Below, piece after piece: positions 22,383 through 33,966 of a DNA stretch of 64,000 nucleotides. A program made the translations under genes and the position numbers. The stretch spans positions 2,480,001 through 2,544,000 of the forward strand of contig OZ345354.1 of NCBI GenBank assembly GCA_977006965.1, written 5' to 3'. The stretch's first letter is position 1. Every line of letters begins with the position of its first letter. Under the pieces are notes generated by a model that was not told the origin of the DNA, made no database searches, and saw only the letters and a list, made by a program, of their open reading frames with translations. This DNA comes from Phymatolithon calcareum (taxonomy: Eukaryota; Rhodophyta; Florideophyceae; Hapalidiales).

Positions 22383-22585
22383 TTCTATTGGACGTACTGG
22401 CGTTCCCCATTTCTCAATTTCCCATTTTTCCGGTTGGGAACAATTCGTACATCGGCCCTTAGTGACGCAGAAGAGCCATTTTTAGGATCAGTGACACTGA
22501 GACATCGTTTCTCTGATTAGTGACACTGAAGTGCTGTTTTACATATTAATGACACTGACATGCTGTTTTTCAAATTAGCGACAGG
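22383..22585 (-). repeat. Composite repeat: shared block plus TGTCACTAA array
   Basis: 22383-22458 is the inverted copy of 15015-15095. 22459-22585 is an inverted, four-unit relative of the array at 10425-10606 (GATTAGTGACACTGAA, TTAATGACACTGACA). Confidence 0.7.
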
Positions 22586-24403
22586 GAAAATATTTAGCCA
22601 TTCCAAATTATATTCAGAAAGATCATTCCCCCATTTATTGCGGTCTTTCTCATGAGAGCCGCCGTCCCATTGTCTTGCCTACTGGTGGTCTGCGGAAGAC
22701 AGAGGAAAAGGAGAAATCCTGGTAACAAGGTCACGAAAGCCAGCGGCATAGACTTCCACGCCGTTACCATTGACTTCTATGACAGAATAAGTACCAAGGT
22801 AATACTGTTGTCCAGCGCTTTAGATAGCCCCACGTGTGTTGAATTTGGAGCTTCGCAGGCAAGCTAAGATTGTATGTACTGTTACCAAGAAATGAAGTAA
22901 ATGGTATATTGAGGACCTCGTAGGACACGCAATTACGCACGCAAAAAGAGAAGCTCAGAACCTGTGGGGCAGCTGCAGTCGGATGGCTATAAATACAAAT
23001 GCTATCCTCATGAATTGTAAAGGAATTACTTCTTATCAAATAGTCAAGGATGCCCACAGATATTTCGTAGTTTTGAACAAGGCATCTATGTAAAGTCACC
23101 GATACAAATATCAAATTGTGAAAGAAGGTGCACGAACCTTCCCTCTCTTCAGCTCACTGCTGTTGCCTTAAACAGTAGACGATTTGATAAACTTCTTCAT
23201 GGTTATTTTCATTGCAATTTCCTTGTGAAGGGAAACTATCGCGTCCGAAATGCAGCGGTAAACGTAGACTCATTTTCTACACACAGTGGCGGTGAATCCC
23301 GTCATACTGAACCAACACATCACAGAATCTGTATGCGTGGTATAAATCGAATGAGCGCGCGCCCCTCTGGTGCAGTGATTTCCAATTGTCGTTTATTCAT
23401 AACGAAAAATTGGGCTGCAGTGCGCATTGGTGCTAACAAGTGAGATGATTCGTGCGCCTTCGAACAGGAAAGGCTCCTCGCTGTTGTGCAAGGAGGGATA
23501 TGGCGGTTGAGCCCGAGCAATTGATGTGCTGTTTTGCAATGCTGTCATAGGAGGTGATACAGCCATGCATGCATGAGCAACCGCTGAACTGTTCGCTACA
23601 CATGTATGTAATTACAGTCTCAGCCAATAAAAGAATGCATTATAAATTGGACCCAATTGAAGCACTTTTTTTCATTCCCATGTTTTTTATACTCCGGAGT
23701 CCAAATTTTTCGCTGGACAGGAGTGGTCTGTCGATCATCCCGCCCTTCATGTCCCTCATGCGGCATGTTGTTTGACAGCCGAGTTCATCCGAAGTCTACA
23801 ACATCGTGTTGCTCGGCACACTCCAAAATCAATTTACTTTGTTCCTTATGTACAACCACCATTCACGTTTCTAGAACCATTCCCTATTTGATGATTGTCG
23901 GTCTTGTTTTTAAAATACGCTTCTGCAATTTGTACGTATTCTATACCTAGTATTGTACATGCTAGAAGAACTCTAAGCCACCATAAGCCCAGTTTTTTGT
24001 CAGAAGTACTGCTGACCTCATTTCATGCCTTGTCTATTACTTTTTGTTGTCGTTGATTTTAAGGCCTATCAGCTTACCATCATTGTTTCTAAAGAAATTT
24101 GAATGCAAAACGTGAGTCTAGAACGCATGATTAATACGCCTTTGAGAAATTTGACACCTTCTGGCGTTCTGTGATACAAATTTGAGCTTTCGCTTTGACA
24201 TATACACTAGCGCCATCTCGTTTCCGACGACAATGCCTTTTCTGCGACATGACGCAGTGAAGGGTAGTATCTTCTCATTAATTTTGCTCCTACAAGTGGC
24301 GTAATTGGCGAGCTCAGAACAAACTTAAAAAGGCCACAAATGACCACAGGCCGTACCCGAACGCATTCCAAACTCTCCGAACGTTTGTTTCGCTGCCCCG
24401 AAC
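22586..24403. other. No gene recognised
   Basis: Several ORFs of 70-116 codons lack motifs and overlap on both strands. Nothing in codon use or domain content supports a gene. Confidence 0.45.
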
Positions 24404-24766
24404 GTGTTCAACATGTTTAACGTGGACATAACCGGATATTTCGCCGTTGCGTCCCCCAGTTCGATTCCAATTCCTGCTCGGATTTTCAGATCGGCCGTGG
24501 ACTTTTACAAGACATGCCTTCGCGCAACTGAATCGTATCCCAAGCGAAGAGGATCTTCTACTTTGAAATCAGAATATGGATTTGAAATCAAGCTCTATTC
24601 TATATCATCGACATCTTCAACTGCAATGACAATACACTTACATCTACCGCGGTCTGTGAATCGATCCAGCCTAGCGAATCGACTGGGTTCAGGTGCAATT
24701 GTGAGGTCCACGAAAGGTGGTATTGCGGTCACCGATCCGTACGGTGTCACATGGAGTATATCTTGA
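24404..24766 (+). CDS. Possible VOC (glyoxalase/PhnB-like) domain protein
   Basis: An intact 120-codon ORF starting ATGTTTAAC. Two stretches recall the vicinal oxygen chelate fold: SAVDFYKTCLRATES, like the AV-FY---LGA--- opening of PhnB-type proteins, and the end GGIAVTDPYGVTWSIS, like the DPFGVRW-I ending. The middle (TAMTIHLHLPRSV) could be the V-V-L-V strand and the position of a metal ligand His. Typical members are 130-150 residues, so this is short and may be a decayed copy or a single exon. Function, if any, is not predictable. It is isolated among repeats. Confidence 0.35.
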   Translation: MFNMFNVDITGYFAVASPSSIPIPARIFRSAVDFYKTCLRATESYPKRRGSSTLKSEYGFEIKLYSISSTSSTAMTIHLHLPRSVNRSSLANRLGSGAIVRSTKGGIAVTDPYGVTWSIS

Positions 24767-26019
24767 GTCGGACTGAACAATTTTTGGAGCCTCATTTTTC
24801 CGTCCGATAGGCAAGTTATTCAAGGGTTTTTCAGGAAATGTAAAGGTTCTCATTTTGTCCAAAAAAATTAGATTTGTTCGTCTGCAATCTTTCGTGAACT
24901 TGCAACGTCAATATGCTAAGTTGTAGCTGACTTTAAAAGAGATCCCCGCTCAGATAAAAACGAGTGGTCCTTCCTCGAGAGATGAAGCGAGAGCATCAGA
25001 AAGTTTGTGCTTCAATTTCAAGCTTTAGATATTGCTTTTCCTATGCTTTTGCAGACGATAAGCTTACAAGAAAGCAGAAATTTGGGCTTCGCGAAACTCA
25101 TTTATTAGTTGCTGGAGGCCAGATGAGGGCGATATTACCGGGCTTTCATTTATTGAATTCTTGAAAATATCTTTTCGTAATTATGATGGTTTCCACTGCT
25201 GTTCTACTCTCATTAACCCCTGGGTGAGATAGTTTTCTCCAGTTCTCTCCCCGAAGGGTATCTAAGACGACATTTTTCACATGCGAGGCGTTACTCTCAC
25301 TGAAATACTGATTACTGCGAAGTTTCGCTCTAGTCAGTCTTTCAGAGTCACCTTATGACAGAAAAGTGACATTTGACTGCTTGACAGTATTCGTCTTCAA
25401 AATCAACCATCATTCAATCATCTCTTTATGTTTTTTTGTCCGGGAACCTATCATAATATTGCCAAATTTTAATGCGATGACGAGTGGACAACTTGGCTGA
25501 CGAAGAAATACAGACGTGAGAATCGAGAAAATATACTCCATGTATGTTTGTAAACTGCTTTCTCCCCGATGAGGCTCGCAAGGCAGTGCCTCATTGCTAA
25601 ATTATTTTCTGCTTAGATGACGACAGGGCGTTTTTCTGTTAGTTAATTAGGAAAGCATGTCTTCTTCTCTGCTTGTCGCTCGAAATACAATTCGATTCCG
25701 CCCGGTGTACTCCATGTAGTAATACGAATGGTCCTCAGTATACACAACTCACTCTCGAAGTGCACCAGGTCCTCGTTGTCGATTATGCCCGCTCCTGATA
25801 GAAGAGGCTGTAAATGTGACTGATTCTTCTCAATGCTGAATGACTATCAATGTTCGAAAAGCAGAAAAACGGCTTACGGCAATATCCTGCAGTAGTCTCC
25901 GGAGATGTGCCTTTTTTGCTATTGGATTCTCCGGCTGGCTGGGGGCTGCATATCACATCCCATGCATACCGAAACGATCATATCACTGTGAGGTCTATCG
26001 GCTGCAAGTCCCCACCGAA
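24767..26019. other. No gene recognised
   Basis: AT-rich unique sequence with short ORFs only. It ends where the minisatellite at 26020 begins. Confidence 0.5.
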
Positions 26020-26223
26020 GTTGTTCCCCCGAGCGAGCCTCCGTTGACGAACGCCACCCTCCAAGTTGTCCCCGCGAGCGAAATCCCTTTCAGAGCCCCC
26101 GAAGTCTCCTCCCGAGCGAGGCCCCGTTGAAGAGCCTCCCGAAGTTGTCCCCCCGAAAGAGCACTCGTTGAAGAGCACCTACCTTTAGCTGTCCCCCCGA
26201 GCGTGCTCTCGTTAAAGAGCACT
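26020..26223 (-). repeat. Minisatellite of roughly 33-38 bp units
   Basis: Degenerate tandem units read on the minus strand as GGGGGGACAACTTCGG plus CTCTTCAACGAG. It directly adjoins the repeat at 26224-26532 and mirrors 60272-60545. Confidence 0.8.
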
Positions 26224-26532
26224 TCCCCTGATGTTAAGAGCCCCCAGAAGTTGTCCCCCGAGAGGGCTTCCCTTTATTAGCCCCCGGAAGTTATGCGAGC
26301 GCGCCGAGAAGACCTCCGACTGCGGAGGTTTGCCCTACTCGGCAATTTTTACTGCGAAGAAGAAGAACGTAGCAAGTGATGGATACTAGAGTTGGAGATG
26401 ATGGAGATGAGTGCAGCAATCGTGACTTGGGAACATAATTGTTACACAGGGTAGTTACTGAGGCCCAAGCTGCTCTGTTGTTGGTGAATACCGGCGTTGA
26501 GGGCTTGTTAATAAAAACATACAATTTCCCCC
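26224..26532 (-). repeat. About 310-bp repeat, inverted near-identical copy of 59962-60271
   Basis: By eye only a handful of differences separate it from the copy at 60 kb. It starts GGGGGAAATTGTATG (minus strand) and ends at CATCAGGGG before the minisatellite. It could be an LTR or a terminal part of a retroelement; no coding domain is attached. Confidence 0.85.
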
Positions 26533-27624
26533 TATCGGCTGCAGCGATACGCATGTGCGAGTCTGTGACCCAACTTGGCGAGCTCTCGGTGCCTCCCATC
26601 TTGTGATTCTTTCGACTGTCGGGTCTGCCCGTGATTACGAGCTGACACTTGCCGGAAGCCTCTTGACGTGGTCGCCCTATTGGACCTCCCCCAAGTCGTG
26701 TGCGGTCACTGTCTTTCTTAGCCTTTTTGATTCGCCATTGACTGAGCCTACATTTGCAAGCCGCTGTCTTGCTTGACAACAAGAGATAGATGCACTGCCA
26801 GTCAGATGGCACAGGGTTGATTTAACTTTACGGGAACAAGGGCAACCCACAGACTTACTCGTGTATCGAAACTGAGTCAGATCTTCGAATTTAACTTAGC
26901 TACCCCAGGATCACTCCACGAAGTGCGGTCTCTTGGCCAGGTCCAACAAAGATTTACGAATCAGGTACATGTGCATCCTTTTTTGTGCGGGCTTCAAGAA
27001 GCCTGAGTCTAAACAAAACTACCCTGTTAGTCCGAACGGGGATACAGATGATGTGCACCCCCTGCTGACCGAAGGAGTGGCTTCTCCACAATCTTTCACA
27101 TGCAGTTGATATTCTCCTTTGTGCCTTAACATAATACATACAATACAGCTGTAATCACTGGTGGTGAAAAGATGAAGAATGGTTTATCTTGAAAAGGGTG
27201 ATCTCTCTCCGATGAGAAGATGAGATGCTCTCTACTAAAACTACAAAGGGAGAACTGCTTAAATAGTCTTCCGATTGCCTTCCAGCTATGGGCTTTGGTG
27301 GAAGCATCATGCTTATTGCGTGCTTCCTGCTCGCAAAACCTATGCTGGAATTTAGGTCGCCTATTCCTGCAGCTTGTGCTGCCACTGCATCATTGCGTGT
27401 ATACACAGCCTACTAGTCAAGGATCAAGCCCAACAAAAGCATTGCACAAGGTATCGACTTCTTTTTGGCAAACCAAACTATCAACTGGGCCCTTCGTTGA
27501 GCTATCTTTCCCAAATATGCTTATGCTAATCTCTCCTGAATCATCGCTACGAAATATTTTCGCACCGTCTCTACCCAGCCCGAACACTTCCTGCGCAGGA
27601 TCTTCCTTACTTTGCAGACTTGCT
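26533..27624. other. No gene recognised
   Basis: No convincing ORF. It lies downstream (3') of the broken glycosidase gene and may include its 3' untranslated part. Confidence 0.45.
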
Positions 27625-29195
27625 TCACATTGTTTTTGAAAAAGCCAATGCCTGCGACTCTGCGAGTACGCCACACGCACAAATACAGCGTGGGGAAGGT
27701 GAAGGCATGACGGAAGATGTTCCACTCGGAGAAGGTGTTGGATTTGGTGCCGGAGTGACGGGCGACGTTGACGACGGTGTACACGATTTAGTTTGTGACG
27801 GTCGGGGTGACACTTGCTGCGATGGGGTTGGCTTAGTCGTGCGAATTGTTGTTGGTGACGGTCTGATATTCTCGAGAGCCGAGTCATCAGACGATGGTTG
27901 GCTGAATGGCGAAAATAATGACGATGGTGAGGGAGGTACGCATACACCAGAAACCAACATTGCAACCAGGTCATGAGCCTCAACATGATTTCTCGCCTTT
28001 CCAGTGATGTAAATGCTAAACGGAACCTCTAAACATGCCGCTGCAAGTGGTACAGATCTTTTGAATAGTGCCGACTTTTGCCGGCATGTCTCCAGCACCG
28101 CGTATCCGTATCCGTCCAGCGAGGACGGCTCAATGGATATGCCCTCGGGCCAGTCATTCCACGTGGCGACTTGTACGCAGGGGTTTTCGACCGCGTCAAT
28201 GCCACCCAGTCGTAGCGGCTTGTAGTCCAATTGCTTCTACCATGTTAGCGCCATGGTCTCTCCGTCATCAACTTGCCGCAGATGATACCTGTTTGTCCCG
28301 CCGTTCCAGAAAGGTGGCACATTTCCATCGTCGAATCCAGAGTACACTCCACCCATCTTGACCGTTTTGACATCATCCGCAGCTATACCACTTCGCGATG
28401 TTTGTCAAAGTCCTGGAAGTAGTCCTCTCCCCAGTTGGCAGAGTTGGTCTTCAGAGTCCCAGTGTTCAGCTGATTAACCCACTCAAAGTTCCCGTCAGAG
28501 GCGCCAAAGTTTGAAGAGTTGCGTACCATTAGGAACACGTCACCGTTGAAAAGATTTTGCGCAATATTCCAATAAAAGCTCGGGTCGGATTCTGACCAAA
28601 CAAGGAGCACCGGTACATTGAGGACGTCGTCGTTGAAGATAAGTGACAAATATGCAGCGCTGTTGTATATGCTATCGTATACCCAAGAAAAATACTGCGC
28701 GATGAGTGCCTGGTCGTTCTGCACACCGTCGTCATAGGAAGCAATGACTCAGAGCCTGACCCCCGGGAGTGCCGCCTCGAGAGAAGCAAGCCGATTAAGA
28801 AGACGTAGTGCTGCAGATGTCTCAATTCCGTTTGCTTGGTTGATGTTAATGATGATGGCATCCATGCCGGACGCAAACATGAGGAGAATGTGATACTCGA
28901 GCACATCATCGTCAAACAAGGTGTACTCGCCGATCAGTGGCGTGTTGCTGTAGTGAATCGTTTTCGGGTCCGAGCAGAAGTACGTACCGCCAGCCGGATA
29001 GCACCACCCGGTGCGCGCTGGATAGTTAACGCTGGTCGCGTCGTACCATGGCAGGTAGTGGACGAAATCTTTCTTAGCCCTTTGGCAGTTCGTGAGGAGG
29101 CACAAGGAGAGGAGGAAGAAAAAGTAAAGGATGTTGGATTGCATGACTTGCGATTGTGTCGTTTGAATTTTGTGCAAGCTGTGTATATGATGTAA
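27625..29195 (-). pseudogene. Secreted GH99-like glycoside hydrolase, broken
   Basis: The gene starts at ATG 29195 with a clear signal peptide (LYFFFLLSLCLLTNCQ). It continues with family-like blocks: FVHYLPWYDATSVNYPARTG, PLIGEYTLFDDDVLEYHI and GMDAIIININQANG. A TGA at 28749-28751 interrupts the frame, which resumes unchanged (IASYDDGVQND, VPVLLVWSESDP). After 28383 the reading moves to another frame (GGVYSGFDDGNVPPFW). It crosses a TAG (TW*KQLDYK) and reaches VQVATWNDWPEGISIEPS, the WND-EG signature of GH99/GH71-like enzymes. A Pro/Thr/Ser-rich linker-like tail follows. At least two stops and one shift make it a recent pseudogene. Such enzymes act on extracellular polysaccharides or N-glycans. 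Confidence 0.65.
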
Positions 29196-29289
29196 TACCC
29201 TTTTCGAAGAACACCCTTTGTGGGAGCAGCAAGGCCAGAGACGGTGCGGAGGTATGGCGATCTTTTCAGATTTGCCCACCTCAATTCTG

Positions 29290-30100
29290 CCATCACCTAT
29301 CTCTTGAGATCATACACGGCGTGCAGACCACCGATGATGGCATACACGCCTCTACAAGACAACTACCGCCGGTGCCCCGCATGAATCGATACCCTTTGCT
29401 ATGTCGCGGCGACACATCCGGCGGCAGCGGGAAGCGACCACGCGCGATGACATCCGGGCGTTGATCGACATCGCTAATGACTGTCTTCGAGCCGCAACCA
29501 GTGGCAGTCGAGCAGCGGCGCCGCGCGAAGGATCCCCGTGCCGAGCCAGGTCGTTCGACACCGTCTCGAGCCGCAACTAGCGGCATTCGAGAAGCCGCCA
29601 CGCGCTAAGACGCTCCCGCGACAACCTAAGTCGCCCGACAGCTTCTGGGCGCCACAACAGGTGGCCGCCTGGAAGAATGCGACCCTCTCATCAGGTTGCG
29701 CCACGCGGCGCCGGGCTGTGACAGGCCGAGACTCTGTGCGTCACATTCACAGGCGCGTACACCCGGCGGCGATTGAAAACGCGGCTGCACGCAGCGCAGA
29801 GTCGAAAGCTTGCGCGACAGTCTCACCGGCGCGCACAGTCGCCAGCAACTGCTCCAGAGTCCGAGCCTCGCCGATCGAAATCTCTATATCAAGCAGGACG
29901 CCGAAGAAACCTTGATCTCCAGCACACGCATCGCAAGCTTGCAGACGCGTTCACACTGAGGCACGGATTTCGGAACGTGCCCGAACCGAGACGTGAACCG
30001 CGCGTAAGGCAGCGAACAGCGTGAGGAGCTTCTTGGTACACCGGCTGTACGTTTCCCACAAGGACTTGTGCGATATCTGATTTCTCGGGGGAGGCTAGAC
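29290..30100. other. GC-rich block without a recognised gene
   Basis: This stretch is clearly richer in G and C than its surroundings. It is full of Arg/Ala/Pro codons in several frames on both strands, with ORFs to 125 codons and repeated GAGCCGCAACYAG and GTCTCGAGCCGC-type words. No domain is recognised. It could be a decayed gag-like ORF or a foreign segment. Confidence 0.4.
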
Positions 30101-30856
30101 AGGTGAGCTTTTCGAGTTGGCAGCCCGCGTTTTTTTGTTGACCACCGACCCACCCTTCATAGTCTTTTGTAGCAGTAGTGAAGCTATCGCACGGCTACAG
30201 CTACGGCAATCCGGTTCTCCGGGAGGAGGTTCCTAAGAGTTACAGGACGGTGTCCGGGAACTCTAGTAAGGAGAAGCGCGACACTGCTCGCCTTCTCTGG
30301 GGAGCTAGACCGTTGGACGCCGTGAAAGCAAAGTCGCCAAAATTTCGGTTTTATGTTTCGAATAAAACCGCAGATCTTTTCTAAAGTCTGTCAAGGCAGG
30401 CAGTCTCCAAGCCCATCTCGCTATCACAAGAGGCTTGTTCATTGAAGTCAATTTCGTCGAATGAGGCCGCCCACTTGTAGAAAAGAAGGGCCCTTCTTGC
30501 CTATGTTTCTCGAGACAGCAGCTAATAAACAGAATTGTGCTCACAGTACGAGCAGGAATCTTTTACTGGCCCGGCAGGACCGCATCTACTCTACTTATGA
30601 TTCGGCACACGCAGTTCAGATTTCTGTGTTACATGCTTCGAAGTCGGAGCTTTTACTGGTGCTGTCACAGTACCTCAGTGACTATCCACAGGCATGCAAA
30701 CACTCAATACAGTCACAGTAACCTTCCCCTCACTCATTGGCTTTCTCCATTATAGCCTTTCTTTGCAGGTCCTATAGTTAGCCTACTGCATGCGGTCCAG
30801 CAATAAATGCTAAATGACAGATATACAGGGCACAAGATCGTGCTGCAAATTAACAC
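30101..30856. other. No gene recognised
   Basis: Unique sequence with short ORFs, downstream of the orphan gene at 30857-31732. It contains repeated CACAGTA words around 30540-30720. Confidence 0.45.
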
Positions 30857-31732
30857 TTACCCTTTTTCGTTGTGATTGGAGGCGTTGCGAAACAGATCGG
30901 AAACATATTGAGCGTGCTGTCCACCAAGATACACGACGGCTCGATGTGGCACGACGTTCTTCAGCTCGCCGTCTTTCTGAACATCAATCACCCTGATAAC
31001 CCTGGTTCCAGGCCCGGCAGGAGAAAAGTTATAGACAAGTCTTCCTCGAATTTGCGAATCCCTAGCCCAAAAGTAGGGGACGAGCACATTAGCTTCAAGG
31101 ACAGGCTTCTTTCTCTTATACATTGTCATTTCATCTGTCGCTGCCTCAAGATAGGCATTGGCACATTCGAACTCTCCCCTTAGAGTGAACAATTTTCTAT
31201 CAATAGCTTTGGAAAATGCTTTCACAACAGACAAACTATCCATGTCCAAGTCGACCGAATGCTCAACACCAAACATTCTGTCTCGAAGACGAAGATCTGA
31301 TATCCGCCGCAGAATTTCTCCATCTTTTTCACGTCCAATAAGCCAGATATTTCCACTGTTGAAAATCACGCGTGGCTTGAATCCCACATTCCTGTGGACA
31401 GAATCGTGCTGAGAAAGGAGAGGTCTTGGATTGGTGCAGAACAGCTTGTCCACTTTTTGTGACCACTGCAGCCGAACGCCAACGGTAGAAGCATTTTTAC
31501 TACTTGTTCCAAACGGTGGTTTTCTCTGGCCTGATTCTTTTTCAGATACGTCAGAATCAGCCCTGTTCTCAAGAGCACAACTCCCATCTGTATGACTGGA
31601 TGGACGAATGGTAGTCAAATGGCAGTTCCAAATATGCACAAGATTGGAGTGTACGGCAGTTCTGCTAAAGTCAAGAGGAATGACATTTCGACGAGGCTCA
31701 TGGGTCTCAGGTATCAAGTCGTTCGCTTCCAT
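30857..31732 (-). CDS. Orphan protein of 291 residues
   Basis: A continuous ORF from ATG 31732 to the stop at 30857. No domain is recognised. The first 95 residues are polar and low in order (NRADSDVSEKESGQRKPP). From about residue 100 the sequence looks globular, with alternating hydrophobics (PRVIFNSGNIWLIGREKDGE, VLEANVLVPYFWARDSQIRG, TRVIRVIDVQKDGE). There are no membrane segments or signal peptide. It is divergent from the 468-residue orphan gene, sharing 764 bp of upstream sequence. Its length without stops in a repeat-poor stretch suggests a real, possibly lineage-specific gene. No function can be proposed. Confidence 0.5.
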   Translation of the reverse strand: MEANDLIPETHEPRRNVIPLDFSRTAVHSNLVHIWNCHLTTIRPSSHTDGSCALENRADSDVSEKESGQRKPPFGTSSKNASTVGVRLQWSQKVDKLFCTNPRPLLSQHDSVHRNVGFKPRVIFNSGNIWLIGREKDGEILRRISDLRLRDRMFGVEHSVDLDMDSLSVVKAFSKAIDRKLFTLRGEFECANAYLEAATDEMTMYKRKKPVLEANVLVPYFWARDSQIRGRLVYNFSPAGPGTRVIRVIDVQKDGELKNVVPHRAVVYLGGQHAQYVSDLFRNASNHNEKG

Positions 31733-32496
31733 AGCATGAATGTGATGAATGAGAATGCTTCTGATAAAAGTTTGCGAAGAAGTATTTCGACATCAAGTAT
31801 TCGTATACCACAACTGAGAGACCGATCGTCCTTCTCGGTCATTTGCAAGGCGAGAGAACTTTATGAATCTGCCATGAGAACAACATTCGTTTTTCACATT
31901 TCCGGCCACATCAATGTCTCGCCAAATGATTTACGTGGGTAGGCGAGTTTTGATTTTGCTTGACTATAGACTGTATGCCATTGTGATTGTATAATAGAGC
32001 TGTGCTTCTGTTGATCCAAAAGAGTGACTCGCGAAGCACACGTTCTTCCCGATAAACAACATCTAAGGAATGCTGCTAAGGGTGATATGTTAATCTAAAC
32101 TGAAAACGGCGATAAAACTGCACTGAGCCACAGTTGAAGAAGGTCTTTCTTTTCAAAATGCGGCAAAGAATGTCCCATGTTCAGGTTCAGCATAATTCCT
32201 AGGCGCCGCAAATTAACCGATAGACAGGGCAATTTTTTGCAGTCGCAAGCCCCATTGAAGTCATTGGTAGATTTACAGAGTACAATCATGCTGTTTGACA
32301 TCAACGTACAACGTATGTCAAGTAGAATCAGGAAAAAGGGCTAGACATCGAACTGAATTGAAAGGTGTGTATTCGAAAGGCACTAACGGACCTGAGAAAA
32401 GAATCGAGGTACGAAACTAGATAATCAATTTCAATACACTGTTTCGTATAGAAAACCTCGGCTCTTACAAGCTCGATCCTCACAGCAGATGTCGAA
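31733..32496. promoter_or_regulatory. Divergent intergenic region between two orphan genes
   Basis: 764 bp between two outward-facing starts; both promoters must lie here. No long ORF and no clear TATA box at either start. Confidence 0.4.
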
Positions 32497-33903
32497 ATGC
32501 TTTCAAAACCCATCACCGCCATTCTTCGTAGAAGAACGCCGCACCTTCCGTCTGGCAGACTAAGCTTCTATGACGAAGAGGAGGCCTCACAGACATATTC
32601 ATACAGCCCGGCGACAAATCGAGAAATGGATTGCATTTCCAAGTTTATAGCCTTGACAAAAGTAAGTTATCTGGAATCGCTGGAGCACTTCGCAACTGAC
32701 AGTCGCGTTTTTCGAAAACCCGGTGGCTTTAATGACAGGAGATCTTCTGGTGGTTCTTTGTACGACCTAATAATTCCTCTACGCACGATTCGATACTGGG
32801 CTTTGGAGGAAAACGGTGCGAAGAGAGAAGATCTTCGTGTGGAACATGTCTTCACCGAACAGCATTTCTACGAGTTGCTGCGTCTAATTTCTTTAGTATA
32901 CGAACAAGAGCGAAGGGAACAACTGGAGATAAGTTCTTTCCTGAAGCAGACCGCCATATTCGGCCCGAAGTGCAAAGAGCAAGAGTGCAATATATGGATA
33001 CTGTACTACATGTTATGCATTTGCTTCAGAAGCATTGGAAATGAGTTGAGGTCTAATTTTGAGAAGGCGAAAGACAATGACTTCAATTCAGCGAGGATGC
33101 GAAAGCTTAGAAAGGAACATCAGGCGAACGAAACAATTTCGGATGGAAAGGCAGCCGCTCGTGTCTACCATGCTCTTCCACTTTTCAATTCTGGAATAAT
33201 TGGAAACGATCTCATCAAGAGTAAGCAAAAAATGGAGGGATGGAATCACCACCTGGTAAGGCCGTATCAGGAGAAAATGTCGGAAAGAGCAGTTTACATG
33301 CGAGGAACACAGGTCGTCACAGTGCGCGTCCATGGCGGGCATCTGTACATGGCAGAACAGAGCATACCCGAAAAATTTTGTAGAGAATTCGTGAACTTTG
33401 GATCACAGATTACAATACACGCAGGATTCTCTGGGCAAAGGAATCTGGATCGAATTGAAAGATATCAGTATGTTGCCAACAGCCAGGGTAAGGAATCAAT
33501 GAGGGAGAGAAGTGGAGAACTTACCAGACTTGTGCAAGATGCCAATCGTGGCCACTTTTATGCAGCGCGCTTTCTATTCGCTCATGCGTTGAAAGGAAGG
33601 ATTGTGCCATTTCCAAACCCTGTAACGGCATGGTTCCCGACGACGCACAAGAACGGAGAGACTGTACTTGAACATCTTAATATTTCTGCGTTCGTCAAAG
33701 TCGTTGGAAACTTGCTGGAGATCAGCACAAGTCACCTTATCTTTCCGGTCACGAGTCTTGGCAAGTGGTGCTATCTTTACAATGTAAGCTCGAAAGGAAA
33801 AAAGCAGTTCTTCTCGGCACAGTGGCGGGAGCCAGAATCTACAACAGCATTTGCCCGTGTCTTTACGAAGTACAATTCCAACGCTTGTATTGTACCGATA
33901 TGA
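32497..33903 (+). CDS. Orphan protein of 468 residues
   Basis: A continuous ORF with ATG at 32497 (context GAAATG). No known domain is recognised. The N-terminal third is charged and helical (residues 110-230: HFYELLRLISLVYEQERREQ, a Cys/Trp pair region CNIWILYYMLCICF). The C-terminal half alternates strands and helices (VVTVRVHGGHLYMAEQ; HFYAARFLFAHALKGRIVPF; HLIFPVTSLGKWCYLY). There is no signal peptide. It is divergent from the 291-residue orphan. A 41-bp near-perfect palindrome lies 63 bp after the stop. An ORF this long is very unlikely by chance. It may be a lineage-specific host gene or a gene of an unrecognised element. Confidence 0.55.
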   Translation: MLSKPITAILRRRTPHLPSGRLSFYDEEEASQTYSYSPATNREMDCISKFIALTKVSYLESLEHFATDSRVFRKPGGFNDRRSSGGSLYDLIIPLRTIRYWALEENGAKREDLRVEHVFTEQHFYELLRLISLVYEQERREQLEISSFLKQTAIFGPKCKEQECNIWILYYMLCICFRSIGNELRSNFEKAKDNDFNSARMRKLRKEHQANETISDGKAAARVYHALPLFNSGIIGNDLIKSKQKMEGWNHHLVRPYQEKMSERAVYMRGTQVVTVRVHGGHLYMAEQSIPEKFCREFVNFGSQITIHAGFSGQRNLDRIERYQYVANSQGKESMRERSGELTRLVQDANRGHFYAARFLFAHALKGRIVPFPNPVTAWFPTTHKNGETVLEHLNISAFVKVVGNLLEISTSHLIFPVTSLGKWCYLYNVSSKGKKQFFSAQWREPESTTAFARVFTKYNSNACIVPI

Positions 33904-33966
33904 TAAATATCTTCGCTCGAGTTTCATTGTTTATTTTGCAGTTTTTTTTCCTTTCAAGTTTATCGA

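Noticed and set aside
28749-28751. TGA in the GH99-like gene as a selenocysteine codon
   Set aside because: No sign of a SECIS element was found, the position is not a known Sec site, and the same gene has another stop and a frame change. A plain pseudogene explains all.
30857-33903. The orphan pair as an integrated virus
   Set aside because: Neither protein shows a polymerase, helicase, capsid or other viral motif that I can recognise, and no terminal repeats surround the pair. Kept as orphan genes.
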